A stretch of DNA of 64,000 nucleotides from CATOSP01 sp965205385 (GCA_965205385.1 CBDBGS010000006.1:434001-498000); one strand, 5' to 3'; shown: positions 52,390 through 62,095, numbered from the stretch's first letter. The notes: generated from the letters alone by a model not told the origin. Made by a program: numbers and translations.

Positions 52390-52809
52390 ATGACGTTTAT
52401 CGCTGGTTTCCTTCTTCAAGCCTTCGATTCGACTATATTCGCCGAGAATTGGACGGCGGTAGCGCTCTCCGCTATCGTGGCAATAGCGGCCATCGGCGGC
52501 ATGTTCGCCGCATCTCAGGTCCTCTCTTCCCGCAGGCACTCGGACATCAAGCTGACGCCCTACGAGTGCGGCATCCCTCCCACCAGCTATTCTTGGTCCA
52601 ATATTAGCGTCCGGTTTTACATCTTTGCGATCCTGTTTCTGATCTTCGATGTGGAAGCAGTGTTTCTCTTCCCCTGGGCAGTGATATTCATCAAGCAGCA
52701 GGCGTTGGGTAACCCCGTACCTTTCTACGCAATGATGATCTTCCTTGGAGTCCTCTTCTTCGCAATAGTTTACGCCTGGAAAAAGGGGGCCTTAGAGTGG
52801 CAGAAATAA
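52390..52809 (+). CDS. nuoA: NADH-quinone oxidoreductase subunit A
   Basis: 139 codons from ATG 52390; the upstream in-frame codons lie within the promoter. Three membrane helices and the family loop KLTPYECGIPP (about residue 55) with RFYIFAILFLIFDVEAVFLFPWA. NuoA forms part of the proton-pumping membrane arm near the quinone site. First gene of the operon. Confidence 0.94.
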   Translation: MTFIAGFLLQAFDSTIFAENWTAVALSAIVAIAAIGGMFAASQVLSSRRHSDIKLTPYECGIPPTSYSWSNISVRFYIFAILFLIFDVEAVFLFPWAVIFIKQQALGNPVPFYAMMIFLGVLFFAIVYAWKKGALEWQK

Positions 52810-53330
52810 TCATGGGAACCGGGAACCAGCCCGGGCCCAGCTTGCTCAACCAGACCTCCGGCATGATGCCCGGCGTCATAACGACGACCACCGAGCAGCT
52901 CTTCGCCATGGCGCGCAAGTCCTCGTTGTGGACCATGACCTTCGGGTTGGCGTGCTGCGCCATCGAGATGATGTCCACATACATGGCCCATCACGACTTC
53001 GACCGGTTCGGCGTGGTCACCTGGCCCTCGCCCCGCCAGTCGGACGTGATGATCGTTGCCGGCACAGTGGTCAAGAAGATGGCCGAGCCCTTGAGACTTC
53101 TGTACGACCAGATGCCCGAGCCCCGCTGGGTAATCGCCATGGGAAGCTGCGCCACTAACGGAGGTCCCTACTACCGCTCCTATTCCGTGGTCATGGGAGT
53201 CGACCACATCGTGCCGGTCGATGTCTACGTTCCGGGGTGCCCACCACGGCCGGAGGCGCTGCTGTACGGAATTATCAAGCTGCAAGAGAAAATTATGCAG
53301 GACGCTAAAACCAGTGGCCGAAGCCGATAG
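52797..53330 (+). CDS. nuoB: NADH-quinone oxidoreductase subunit B
   Basis: 177 codons from GTG 52797, overlapping nuoA by 13 bases; a purine-rich AAGGGGG precedes it. The N2 cluster ligands are seen in LACCAIEMM, the Cys of MGSCATNGG and PGCPPRPEALL. It carries the terminal iron-sulfur cluster that hands electrons to quinone. Confidence 0.95.
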   Translation: MAEIIMGTGNQPGPSLLNQTSGMMPGVITTTTEQLFAMARKSSLWTMTFGLACCAIEMMSTYMAHHDFDRFGVVTWPSPRQSDVMIVAGTVVKKMAEPLRLLYDQMPEPRWVIAMGSCATNGGPYYRSYSVVMGVDHIVPVDVYVPGCPPRPEALLYGIIKLQEKIMQDAKTSGRSR

Positions 53331-53835
53331 CAACCAGTCAGAAGATGCCGCTGAGGACGTTCTTTCCGGCCTGAGCCAGCCCAACCGGGAATTCCTCGAG
53401 CTGGTTGTCGGCCTTCTCAAGGAATTCGACGCACAACCGGGAGTCCTCGACGATGTTCCCCAGTTGGCTGTACAGCCTGGGGATACCCTCCAGGTCTGCC
53501 AACTGATGAAGAACGCGCCAGGGATGGGCATGAGCCAACTCTTGTGCCTGGCGTGTGTGGACTATGAAGAGTATCTGCAGCTCGTCTACATCCTGCACTC
53601 CCTGGAACCCGAAAGAACGCTGGCCATCAAGACCGACGTGACCTACGAGCAACCTACCCTGCCTTCGGTTACATCCGTTTGGCGGGCTGCGGAATGGTAT
53701 GAACGAGAGGCGCACGACCTCTTTGGGGTCTTTTTCGACGGTCATCCAGGTCTGAGTCCGCTGCTCCTTTACGAAGGATTCGAGGGTTTCCCGGGCCGCA
53801 AGGAATTTCCTTTCAATGACTACCAGGAGTTCTAG
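53314..53835 (+). CDS. nuoC: NADH-quinone oxidoreductase subunit C
   Basis: 173 codons from GTG 53314, overlapping nuoB by 17 bases. The 30-kDa subunit motif is WYEREAHDLFGVFFDGHPGLSPLL. It lies at the joint between the peripheral and membrane arms. The start was chosen because the frame opens with the soluble domain. Confidence 0.92.
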   Translation: MAEADSNQSEDAAEDVLSGLSQPNREFLELVVGLLKEFDAQPGVLDDVPQLAVQPGDTLQVCQLMKNAPGMGMSQLLCLACVDYEEYLQLVYILHSLEPERTLAIKTDVTYEQPTLPSVTSVWRAAEWYEREAHDLFGVFFDGHPGLSPLLLYEGFEGFPGRKEFPFNDYQEF

Positions 53836-53841
53836 GGTAGG

Positions 53842-54087
53842 TTGGAGCAATTGGTGCTGACAGCTCGGGTAACCTGGGACGAAGACCGTTTCGTCGCCAG
53901 GGTCGACTGCCTTCCACTGGAGGGGACGGGCGAATCAGTGAAAGAGGCGCAGGACGAACTGATCTTGGCAATGAGGGTCTGGATCGAGTCCAACGATGGC
54001 ACAGACACTCTTGCTCCCGCCCTAGCGGATGCGGGGTTTCCCGGAGTCGAAGAGGATACGGAGTTGCAGTTGGAGTTTGTCGAGTGA
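53842..54087 (+). CDS. Small HicB-like protein within the nuo operon
   Basis: 81 codons from TTG 53842, 6 bases after nuoC. Sequence such as VTWDEDRFVARVDCLPLEGTGESVKEAQDELILAMRVWIES has the HicB/partial-RNase-H-fold pattern (beta-beta-beta-alpha with AxxxL helix). No toxin (HicA) gene is visible, so a regulatory or assembly role is possible. Confidence 0.55.
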   Translation: MEQLVLTARVTWDEDRFVARVDCLPLEGTGESVKEAQDELILAMRVWIESNDGTDTLAPALADAGFPGVEEDTELQLEFVE

Positions 54088-54124
54088 GGCCCGTGCTGGT
54101 CTTGCACGGGCTGGCGCGGCCGCG

Positions 54125-54457
54125 ATGACGACGGGGTCATCAGCGGAGGGACGCTCCTACGACCGTGTGGTCTACCAGATAGAAGAGTCCTGGTCGGGGC
54201 CGACCTGCCAGGCGTTTTGTCCCGAGTTGGACATGGTGGGATTCGGCGACTCGGCAGAGGAAGCTAGATCGGCCCTGCGTTCGCAAGTTATAGGTTACCT
54301 GGAAGACTGCGACCACATGGGCGTACTGGAAGACGTGCTCATAGACGCTGGGTTCTACGACGATGGCGAGGTCTGGATGAGTAACCTGGTGACTCCGGTG
54401 GGAGACCCGCAAGTTCGCTTCCTTGGCAGGCCTGCCGACCCGGACGACAGGGTTTAA
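54125..54457 (+). CDS. Second HicB-like protein within the nuo operon
   Basis: 110 codons from ATG 54125. YQIEESWSGPTCQAFCPELDMVGFGDSAEEARSALRSQVIGYLEDC gives the same fold pattern as the previous gene; the two may be paralogues. It sits between nuoC and nuoD, where no extra gene is usual. No HicA partner is seen. Confidence 0.58.
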   Translation: MTTGSSAEGRSYDRVVYQIEESWSGPTCQAFCPELDMVGFGDSAEEARSALRSQVIGYLEDCDHMGVLEDVLIDAGFYDDGEVWMSNLVTPVGDPQVRFLGRPADPDDRV

Positions 54458-54506
54458 CGCGGAGTTCGAGACGCAGCATACCCGGCGACCCCGGAAGGTT
54501 GACATA

Positions 54507-55646
54507 ATGGCCGAAGCCACTCCGGAAATTGTAAGTGCCCAGCCCCGCGGCGAACCCGTGGAGATGCTCCTCAATATGGGCCCGCAGCACCCGTCTACCC
54601 ACGGTGTCTTCCGGTTGGTGTTGTGGGTGGATGGCGAAAAGATCACGCGGGCCGAGTCGCATATCGGCTACCTGCACAGGGGCTCCGAAAAGTTGTGCGA
54701 GGGTGAGCAGTACCACCAGATCATTACCCTGTTCGACCGGCTTGACTACGTCGCCAACTTCAATAACGAGCTGGCCTACTGCCAGGCGGTGGAAAAACTC
54801 ATGGGCCTGACAGTGCCGGAACGGGCAGAGTACGTGCGGGTAATCCTGTGCGAGCTTAACCGCATCGCCAGCCACCTGCTCTTTGTCGCCACCATGGGCC
54901 TGGACGCGGGCGCGATGACGCCCTCCATGTTCTGCTTCCGGGGACGAGAACGGGTCCAGTCGCTTTTCGAAGCCATTTCCGGCGCCCGCATGATGCACAA
55001 CTACTTTCGCGTGGGCGGCATCAAGGAGGACCTGCCCGGCAACTTCGAGCAGCTAATTGCGGACCTGCTGCCTTTGTTGCGCGAGGACGTTGAGGAGTCG
55101 GACAAGCTACTCACATTTAACGAGATATTCCTTGCCCGCCTGAAGGACGTCGGCGTTATCTCAACCGAAGACGCCCTGGACTTTGGCCTCACCGGCCCCT
55201 GTTTGAGGGCCTGCGGGGTTGACTATGACGTGCGGAAGGCCGAGCCCTACTCGGTCTATGACCGCTTCGACTTCGATGTCCCGGTGGGGTTGGACGGCGA
55301 TTGCTGGGACCGGCATTACGTCCGGGTCCAGGAGATGTACGAGTCCCTGCGCATAATCGAACAGGCTTTGGAGCAAATTCCCGCTGGCAACGTTGCGTCT
55401 TCGCTGGGCCGCCGCCTGATCCGGCCACCGAAGGGTGAGGTCTACATGCGGGCCGAGAACCCCAGGGGAGAGATCGGGGTTTACGTGGTCAGCGACGGCA
55501 CGGATAAGCCGTACCGGGTAAAGGTGCGGCCACCTTCCTTCTGCAACCTTTCGGCCATAGAGCACATGCTAAAGGACTCCTGGATCGCGGATGCTGTCGT
55601 GATTTTGGGGTCCTTGGACATCGTCCTAGGCGAGGTCGACCGGTGA
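54507..55646 (+). CDS. nuoD: NADH-quinone oxidoreductase subunit D
   Basis: 379 codons from ATG 54507 (GGAAGG upstream); the in-frame codons before it are not homologous. It contains NMGPQHPSTHGVFRLVLWVDGE, then HIGYLHRGSEKLCEG with the quinone-site His/Tyr, and the C-terminal SIEHMLKDSWIADAVVILGSLDIVLGEVDR-like end. It forms the quinone cavity with NuoB. Confidence 0.96.
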   Translation: MAEATPEIVSAQPRGEPVEMLLNMGPQHPSTHGVFRLVLWVDGEKITRAESHIGYLHRGSEKLCEGEQYHQIITLFDRLDYVANFNNELAYCQAVEKLMGLTVPERAEYVRVILCELNRIASHLLFVATMGLDAGAMTPSMFCFRGRERVQSLFEAISGARMMHNYFRVGGIKEDLPGNFEQLIADLLPLLREDVEESDKLLTFNEIFLARLKDVGVISTEDALDFGLTGPCLRACGVDYDVRKAEPYSVYDRFDFDVPVGLDGDCWDRHYVRVQEMYESLRIIEQALEQIPAGNVASSLGRRLIRPPKGEVYMRAENPRGEIGVYVVSDGTDKPYRVKVRPPSFCNLSAIEHMLKDSWIADAVVILGSLDIVLGEVDR

Positions 55647-56788
55647 TCCTCTCACCTTCTCTGTTGGCCATTTCCCTGCTCAACTTCGTATGGATAGTCG
55701 TTGGGCTGTTGGTGATGTTCGTCTTCCTGTCGGTCGTGGTGCTGTCCCTCACGTGGCTGGAGCGGAAGGTGCTGGGCCGCCTCCAGCGGCGCTTGGGCCC
55801 GACCCGTACTGGTCCAATGGGGTTGATGCAGCCGGTAGCCGACGCAATCAAGTTGGTGTTGAAGGAGGACATCATCCCCTCCGAGTCGGAGAAGGCGATC
55901 TTTTGGGTCGCGCCGGTGATAGTGGTGGTCTCCGCCTTCATGATCTGGGTCACCATTCCAGGCTCCCCGGACGCTGTGATCCAAAACCTGGAGTCGTTGG
56001 GACTCTTCTACATCATTGCCTTCGCCGTCGTGGGGATTCTAGGGCTGGTGTTGGCCGGCTGGGGTTCGGCGAACAAGTACGGCACGTTGGGAGGTCTGCG
56101 CGCCGCAGCCCAGCTAATCAGCTACGAGATTCCGGTGATAATGGTGGTCATCGCCGTGGCCATGTTGGCCCAATCGATGAACATGAAGGAGATTGTTGCC
56201 CAACAGGCCCCCTACCCCTACGTGTTGATACAGCCTCTCGGCCTGGTGATCTTCTTCATCGCCGGGTTGGCTGAAGTGGGCCGGACACCCTTTGACATCT
56301 ACTTCGCCGAATCGGAAATCGTGGGCGGGCCATTTGTGGAATACAGCGGGGCCCATTGGTCGGTCTTCTTCCTGGCGGAGTACGTTAACACCTTCGCAAT
56401 TGCCGCCCTGACCGTGCTGCTATTCCTGGGAGGCTGGTCCGGTCCTTTCCTGGAAGGCAACTGGGACATTGTGTGGTTTTTCGTGAAGGTCTACGCTGTT
56501 ATTCTTGTCATCTTCTGGATCAGGGGTACGTTCCCCAGGCTGCGCATTGACCAACTGATGACCTTCGCGTGGAAGGTGATGGTGCCCCTGTCCTTCTACA
56601 CCATCGTAATCACCGCCATCTACATGTTCTACGGCTGGCCGGCCTGGAGCCTCACACTAATGTCCGTCGCCGGATTGGTGGTAGTTGCGTGGTTGATCCA
56701 CCGGCGGCTGGTCGGCCCGGCTAACCGCGTAGCGGAGATACGGGCAAGGCAACGGGCTCTTCAGGCAAGAAGACAGGGAGCGGCTTAA
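55643..56788 (+). CDS. nuoH: NADH-quinone oxidoreductase subunit H
   Basis: 381 codons from GTG 55643; GTGA overlaps the nuoD stop. Eight membrane helices; signature ERKVLGRLQRRLGPTRTGPMGLMQPVADAIKLVLKE (quinone-access loop) and AEVGRTPFDIYFAESEIVGGPFVEYSG. It links the quinone site to the proton-pumping arm. Confidence 0.95.
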   Translation: MILSPSLLAISLLNFVWIVVGLLVMFVFLSVVVLSLTWLERKVLGRLQRRLGPTRTGPMGLMQPVADAIKLVLKEDIIPSESEKAIFWVAPVIVVVSAFMIWVTIPGSPDAVIQNLESLGLFYIIAFAVVGILGLVLAGWGSANKYGTLGGLRAAAQLISYEIPVIMVVIAVAMLAQSMNMKEIVAQQAPYPYVLIQPLGLVIFFIAGLAEVGRTPFDIYFAESEIVGGPFVEYSGAHWSVFFLAEYVNTFAIAALTVLLFLGGWSGPFLEGNWDIVWFFVKVYAVILVIFWIRGTFPRLRIDQLMTFAWKVMVPLSFYTIVITAIYMFYGWPAWSLTLMSVAGLVVVAWLIHRRLVGPANRVAEIRARQRALQARRQGAA

Positions 56789-56871
56789 CTTCGTTTTGGC
56801 TTCATTCCCAATGATAAAATGGCAGGTGGACCGTTTGACGGCTCTACAACCACCCTACGAGGGCAAATAAC

Positions 56872-57438
56872 ATGCTCTATAGCTTAAAGGGACTTCTCCT
56901 GACCTTCATATCCACGGTGAACGGGTTTCGCCAGCCGGTGACGCGCCAATACCCGTCTACCGGCAACCTCTTGAAGCGGAAGGCAGCGCCGACTCTGGTG
57001 CAACCGCGTTTCATGGGCTTCCCAGCCTTAACATGGGACGGAGAGGTGGGCGAACCTTTCTGCACCAGTTGCATGGTCTGTATCCGCAATTGCCCTACCC
57101 AGTGCATGTCGGCGAACATGATAGACAACCCCTTGCAGCAAGAGGGTAAGAGCCACCGGCGCAAGATTGTTGACACCTTCGAAATCAATCTCAACCGGTG
57201 TATACTGTGCGGGATTTGCGTCGAGGTGTGCAATTTCGACGCCATCGTGATGTCCCACGAGCATGAGATGAGCACCTATCAACGAAATGGAGACCGGGTG
57301 GACCTTCCCGCTCTCCTTCAGATAGGTCAGAAATTCCAACGAGACACCAACTGGATCCCGCCCACGGTACTGGCCAAACAGAAGCAGGAAGCGGAAGCCG
57401 CCGCCGCCGCGAGCGACGCACCCGCGGAGAGCGCTTGA
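56872..57438 (+). CDS. nuoI: NADH-quinone oxidoreductase subunit I
   Basis: 188 codons. Two [4Fe-4S] motifs: CTSCMVCIRNCPTQCM (about residue 65) and CILCGICVEVCNFDAI (about residue 110). It ferries electrons through clusters N6a/N6b towards N2. An Ala-rich tail of 12 residues ends it. Confidence 0.95.
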   Translation: MLYSLKGLLLTFISTVNGFRQPVTRQYPSTGNLLKRKAAPTLVQPRFMGFPALTWDGEVGEPFCTSCMVCIRNCPTQCMSANMIDNPLQQEGKSHRRKIVDTFEINLNRCILCGICVEVCNFDAIVMSHEHEMSTYQRNGDRVDLPALLQIGQKFQRDTNWIPPTVLAKQKQEAEAAAAASDAPAESA

Positions 57439-57546
57439 TCTTCACCAGCCCCGCGCGCCCGGGCGGTCTCAACCGTTCCAGGGCAATGATTGGGAAAGTC
57501 TGGAGCCGCCGATTTGGTGGCTCATATTTTGGTGGTCAGGGAATGC

Positions 57547-57571
57547 TCCGGACAAATAAGATTTGTCCGGA
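57547..57571. repeat. Palindrome between nuoI and nuoJ
   Basis: TCCGGACAAA (57547-57556) and TTTGTCCGGA (57562-57571), perfect 10-bp stem with a 5-base loop (TAAGA). It lies in a 208-base gap inside the operon and has no T-run; it may be a processing site or protection element in the transcript. Confidence 0.6.
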
Positions 57572-57646
57572 ACCCACGGTTGCCACTGCGCCAGTAGCTA
57601 AGTACACAACGGCTGGCTTGGGCGGAAAGGCTCGGGTCCGGTAGCC

Positions 57647-58135
57647 ATGGCCTGGTTCCTGTTCATCCTCCTATCCGTGGTTACCCTGGCCGGGGGGCTG
57701 GGAGTCGTCGTCACCAGAAACGTAGTCCATGCGGCCCTGGCCTTGCTGGTTTCTCTACTGGCCGTGGCGGGAATTTACCTAGTGCTCTTTGCCGAGTTTC
57801 TTGCGCTGGTGCAGGTGCTCATTTACGGCGGGGCAATAGTCATCGTTCTCCTATTCGCCGTGATGCTCACGCGCTCCTCCGAGTACCCCAGGATTTCCGA
57901 CAACCGGCAGTGGCCCCTGGCCGCAGTGGCAGCCGTCGGACTGCTTGCGGTACTGGCGGCGTCCTTCTGGATTGCGCAACCCCAGTCTCAGGGACCTGAG
58001 AGCCCAGCCCTGAACGACCTGGCCAACTCCTTGTTCACCCGCTGGGCAATCCCCTTCGAGGTGGCTTCTTTGGTGCTGCTGGTGGCCCTGATAGGCGCGA
58101 TTATCATAGCCCGCACCGGGGAGGACGAAAGCTAA
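57647..58135 (+). CDS. nuoJ: NADH-quinone oxidoreductase subunit J
   Basis: 162 codons, five membrane helices, with VVTRNVVHAALALLVSLLAVAGIYLVLFAEFLALVQVLIYGGAIVIVLLFAVML, the family's characteristic run. ATG is clear. Follows a 208-base gap after nuoI. Confidence 0.93.
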   Translation: MAWFLFILLSVVTLAGGLGVVVTRNVVHAALALLVSLLAVAGIYLVLFAEFLALVQVLIYGGAIVIVLLFAVMLTRSSEYPRISDNRQWPLAAVAAVGLLAVLAASFWIAQPQSQGPESPALNDLANSLFTRWAIPFEVASLVLLVALIGAIIIARTGEDES

Positions 58136-58138
58136 ACC

Positions 58139-58468
58139 GTGGTCCCTCTGGTGTACTTCCAGCTACTTAGCGCCGCCCTGTTCGTGATCGGCCTGTATGG
58201 TGTATTGGCCCGCCGTAGCGCCGTGCTCATCGTCATGTCCATAGAGCTGATGCTAAACGCCGTGAACATTAACCTGATCGCCGCCGCCGCGCACCTTGGT
58301 TACCGGTCGGTCGGTGAAGTATTCGTCCACTTTGATGGACAGATCATCGCCATATTCATCATCACGGTGGCCGCAGCGGAAGTTGGCTTGGCCCTGGCAA
58401 TCATTCTGAGAATGTACCGCAACCGGGCCACGGTGAACGTGGACGAGATCGATTTGATGCGATGGTAG
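58139..58468 (+). CDS. nuoK: NADH-quinone oxidoreductase subunit K
   Basis: 109 codons from GTG, 3 bases after nuoJ. Three helices; LYGVLARRSAVLIVMSIELMLNAVNINLIAAA contains the conserved Glu of the E-channel (MSIELMLNAVN), then IFIITVAAAEVGLALAIIL with the second Glu. Confidence 0.94.
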   Translation: MVPLVYFQLLSAALFVIGLYGVLARRSAVLIVMSIELMLNAVNINLIAAAAHLGYRSVGEVFVHFDGQIIAIFIITVAAAEVGLALAIILRMYRNRATVNVDEIDLMRW

Positions 58469-58541
58469 ACCCCCATCCAAATGCCGGAGTGACGATGCAT
58501 TCGAAACACCGCGACGGGCTGGACCGAAGAGGCGTCAGCCG

Positions 58542-60476
58542 ATGACCTGGGCCTGGCTGATTCCCGTACTCAGCTTCGCCGCCGCGCCTCTGATCGTCGT
58601 GGCCGGACGCTGGCTGCCCGGCAAAGGCGCGTTTCTGGCGATTCTCGCTATTGCCGCCGGTTTCGGGATATTCTGGCTTGCCTTGTTCGGATTCATGGGC
58701 GCCACTACGGCAACCGAAGGGTGCGCCAAGGTCGTCTCGTCCGAAACCGGAGCCGAATCAGGGCCTCTTACCTGCCAATACGAAAAGACTTGGTTCAACG
58801 CGGGTCTGCCTGGGTCAGAGGGCAGCGTCGAGCTTACTTGGGGCATTTTGATTGATCCGGTGACCGTGGTGATGCTGGGCCTGGTGACCTTCGTCGCGCT
58901 GATGGTGCAGATTTACTCCATTGGGTACATGCGCGGCGATCCGCGGTTCGGTTGGTACTTTGCCGTCCACGCCCTGTTTGCGGCGTCAATGTTGACCCTG
59001 ATTTTGGCCGACAATTTCCTTCTTCTCTATGTATCCTGGGAGCTGGTGGGGGCTTGTTCCTATCTGCTCATCGGGTTCTGGCACGAGCGGCCCGCCGCCA
59101 GGGAAGCGGCCAAGAAAGCCTTCGTCGTGACGCGAATAGGCGACGTCGGTATGTTGGTGGGAATCTTGCTGATATGGCGCGAGGTAGGCAGCTTCGAGAT
59201 GTCCGCCGCTTTCGAGGCGGTCCGCAACGAAACAATGGGCCAGGGAATGGCCACGGCCGCCGCGTTGCTGCTGTTCCTGGGCGCGATGGGCAAGTCGGCT
59301 CAGTTCCCGTTCCACGTCTGGCTGCCAGACGCGATGGAGGGTCCCACCCCGGTCAGCGCCCTGATCCACGCCGCAACTATGGTGGTGGCGGGGGTTTACC
59401 TGGTGGCGAGGGCTTACCCCATATTCGAGGCGTCCGGCTCGGCCCTGTTGGTCGTTGCCATCATCGGACTGGTCACCGCTCTAATGTCTTCCACCATCGC
59501 GCTTGTGTCTACGGACCTCAAACGGATACTGGCCTATTCGACCATCAGCCACCTGGGCCTGATGATGCTGTCCCTGGGGGCGTTTGGTTACACTGCCGCC
59601 ATTTTCCACCTGCTGGCCCACGGGTTCGCCAAAGCCCTGCTATTCCTGGGCGCGGGTAGCGTGTTGCACAGCACCGAAGAGCAGGACGTACGCAACATGG
59701 GCGGGTTGAGGAAGGTCATGCCCTTGACCGCGCTGGTCTTTTCGGTCGGCGCTCTGTCCCTTGGCGGGATACCGATATTGTCGGGCTTTTGGAGCAAGGA
59801 CGAGATCCTGCTGGCAGTGAGCCATGAACGTATGCCAGTGTTCATAGTTCTGACCCTGTTCACCGCTTTCCTGAGCGCGTTGTACATGGCGCGGGCAATG
59901 TTTGTTCCCTTCTTCGGGACGCTGCGCCGGGAGCAGGAACACGTACACGATGCCCCCGCGACGATGGCTGTGCCGATGTTTCTGCTTGCTATATTGGCAG
60001 TGGGGTTTGGATTCCTGGCCATCAATTGGCCCGGCGAATACATAGGTTTCGGTGGGTTCGTGTTCGACGATAAGCCACACGGGTTCGAGTTCGAGATATG
60101 GCTGGGAGCGCTGTCGATAGCGCTGGCCGTGGGAGCGTTCCTGTTGGCCTATTTGTTTTACTTCCGGCGGGCGTTCTCGCTGGATGGGATACGGAATTCC
60201 CTGTCCGGGCTGGTCCGGGTGGTCGAGAACAAGTACTATTTCGACGAGGTCTACCAATGGACCATAGACCGGGTCGTATTGGAGTTTTCCAACTTCATCG
60301 GTCTATTCGACCGGATAGTGGTCAACGACGTGGCGGTCAACGGGCCTGCCAACACCGTACGCCGCTTGGGGATCGCGATGCGAGTGCACGTCACCGGGCA
60401 CGTGTACAGCTACGCCATGGGTATGGTTGTAGGGACGGTGGCCGTGGCCCTATTCTGGTGGCTGATTTCCGCATAG
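58542..60476 (+). CDS. nuoL: NADH-quinone oxidoreductase subunit L
   Basis: 644 codons, antiporter-like subunit. Motifs FAASMLTLILADNFLLLYVSWELVGACSYLLIGFWHERP, then QFPFHVWLPDAMEGPTPVSALIHAATMVVAGVYL and FAKALLFLGAGSVLHSTEEQDVRNMGGL. The Glu of WELVG and the Lys/His of the later helices support proton pumping. The C-terminal lateral-helix part is present. Confidence 0.95.
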   Translation: MTWAWLIPVLSFAAAPLIVVAGRWLPGKGAFLAILAIAAGFGIFWLALFGFMGATTATEGCAKVVSSETGAESGPLTCQYEKTWFNAGLPGSEGSVELTWGILIDPVTVVMLGLVTFVALMVQIYSIGYMRGDPRFGWYFAVHALFAASMLTLILADNFLLLYVSWELVGACSYLLIGFWHERPAAREAAKKAFVVTRIGDVGMLVGILLIWREVGSFEMSAAFEAVRNETMGQGMATAAALLLFLGAMGKSAQFPFHVWLPDAMEGPTPVSALIHAATMVVAGVYLVARAYPIFEASGSALLVVAIIGLVTALMSSTIALVSTDLKRILAYSTISHLGLMMLSLGAFGYTAAIFHLLAHGFAKALLFLGAGSVLHSTEEQDVRNMGGLRKVMPLTALVFSVGALSLGGIPILSGFWSKDEILLAVSHERMPVFIVLTLFTAFLSALYMARAMFVPFFGTLRREQEHVHDAPATMAVPMFLLAILAVGFGFLAINWPGEYIGFGGFVFDDKPHGFEFEIWLGALSIALAVGAFLLAYLFYFRRAFSLDGIRNSLSGLVRVVENKYYFDEVYQWTIDRVVLEFSNFIGLFDRIVVNDVAVNGPANTVRRLGIAMRVHVTGHVYSYAMGMVVGTVAVALFWWLISA

Positions 60477-60543
60477 GACATGTCCATTTGGATTTAGCCA
60501 CTTTACATAAGGGAAGCGCCGCCAGAACGCCGGTCGAATTGCC

Positions 60544-62064
60544 ATGAACATATTTGAAGGATTCGACCGGGCCTTGTTGCTCTTGCTGATAGTCGTGCCT
60601 CTGTCGGGCGCGCTGGTGACGATGATGATGCCAGGCAACCGGCCGAAGGACGTCTGGTACTTCGCGGTGGTGGTCGCTGCCGTGTCGTTCGTGCTGTCGG
60701 TCGTGACGTTCTTGCGTTACGATTATGGAGCTGGCGGGTTCCAACTCTCGCAGAGCTTTAACTGGCTGGAGTCGCCGGTCCACATCACCCTGGCTCTTGG
60801 CGTAGACGGTATCTCGGCCCCGCTGATCCTTCTAAACGGCATCATCCTGCTGGGCGGCGCACTCATATCCCAGAATATCCAATACCGGACGCGGGACTTC
60901 TTCGTCCTATTGCTGGCTTTGGGGGCGGGGGTCTACGGCACTTTCCTCGTGCGCGACCTCTTCTTCCTGTTCTTCTTCTACGAACTTGCCGTGCTGCCCA
61001 TGTACCTGCTCATCGGGGTATGGGGCAGTTCCACAGACTTCGGCACCTTCCTACGCACCAAGGAATACGGGGCGATAAAGCTGTTCCTGTACCTGGTGGC
61101 TGGGAGCGTGCTGGTGTGGGTGGCCATCCTGGCGATGTACGTCGAGGGAGCGGGTCTTGGCTTCCCCACCTTCTCGCTAGAACGCATGGGAGACCTGGCG
61201 GCCAGCGGCCAATACAGCCGGGAATTCCAGATATGGGTCTTCCCCATGTTCATGGTGGGGTTCGGAGTGCTGGCGGGCCTCTGGCCTTTCCACACCTGGT
61301 CGCCTGACGGCCACGTGGCTGCCCCCACCGCCGTCAGTATGCTCCACGCCGGGGTGCTGATGAAACTGGGGGCCTACGGCATCATCCGCGTGGGTATGGT
61401 GCTGCTGCCCGAAGGAGCGGAAGTCTGGATGCCGGTTTTGATAACGCTGGGTACGGTCAACGTCCTCTACGGGGCTGTCTCCGCCATGTCCCAGACCGAC
61501 CTAAAGTACGTCATCGGCTACTCCAGCGTCAGCCACATGGGATACGTTCTCATGGGCATCGCAACCCTGGACCGGATCGGCGTGGCGGGAGCCGTGCTGC
61601 AGATGTTTTCCCACGGTATCATGACGGCCCTCATGTTCCTTTTGGTGGGAGCGGTATACGACCGGACCCACACCAGGGACACGAACGTCCTGAGCGGACT
61701 CTTCAACCGGATGGGCGTGACCAGCTACTTCTTTGCCATAGCGGGATTGGCTTCTCTGGGGCTCCCAGGGCTAAGTGGGTTCATCGCCGAGTTCATGGTG
61801 TTTACGGGCGCGTTCAGGACTTACTTGCCTCTGGCGGTGCTTGCGGTGATTGGAGCGGCGCTTACGGCGGTCTATATTTTGCGCCTATTGGCCAAGACCT
61901 TCTTCGGGGAGTTGGACCCGAGATGGGATGACCTTACCGATGCGAGCCCCATGGAAAAGGTGGTCGGCGGGGCGTTTGTCGTGGTGCTTATCTTCGTGGG
62001 AGTCTGGCCCGATCCGATAATGCGGGTCATCAACGTGGGCGTCAACTCTCTTCCCGGACTCTAG
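60544..62064 (+). CDS. nuoM: NADH-quinone oxidoreductase subunit M
   Basis: 506 codons. LALGVDGISAPLILLNGIILLGG, FFYELAVLPMYLLIGVWG, LWPFHTWSPDGHVAAPTAVSMLHAGVLMKLGAYGIIRVGM and YSSVSHMGYVLMGIATLDRIGVAGAVLQMFSHGIMTALMFLLVGAVYDRTHTRD are typical. The Glu of the FYELA helix and the Lys of MKLGAYG are conserved pump residues. Confidence 0.95.
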   Translation: MNIFEGFDRALLLLLIVVPLSGALVTMMMPGNRPKDVWYFAVVVAAVSFVLSVVTFLRYDYGAGGFQLSQSFNWLESPVHITLALGVDGISAPLILLNGIILLGGALISQNIQYRTRDFFVLLLALGAGVYGTFLVRDLFFLFFFYELAVLPMYLLIGVWGSSTDFGTFLRTKEYGAIKLFLYLVAGSVLVWVAILAMYVEGAGLGFPTFSLERMGDLAASGQYSREFQIWVFPMFMVGFGVLAGLWPFHTWSPDGHVAAPTAVSMLHAGVLMKLGAYGIIRVGMVLLPEGAEVWMPVLITLGTVNVLYGAVSAMSQTDLKYVIGYSSVSHMGYVLMGIATLDRIGVAGAVLQMFSHGIMTALMFLLVGAVYDRTHTRDTNVLSGLFNRMGVTSYFFAIAGLASLGLPGLSGFIAEFMVFTGAFRTYLPLAVLAVIGAALTAVYILRLLAKTFFGELDPRWDDLTDASPMEKVVGGAFVVVLIFVGVWPDPIMRVINVGVNSLPGL

Positions 62065-62095
62065 GCGGACCAAGGGTGACCGAGTTTAAGAAGTC

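Noticed and set aside
57435..57644. 69-codon ORF between nuoI and nuoJ
   Set aside because: No ribosome binding site, no recognisable family, and it spans the palindrome; treated as intergenic.
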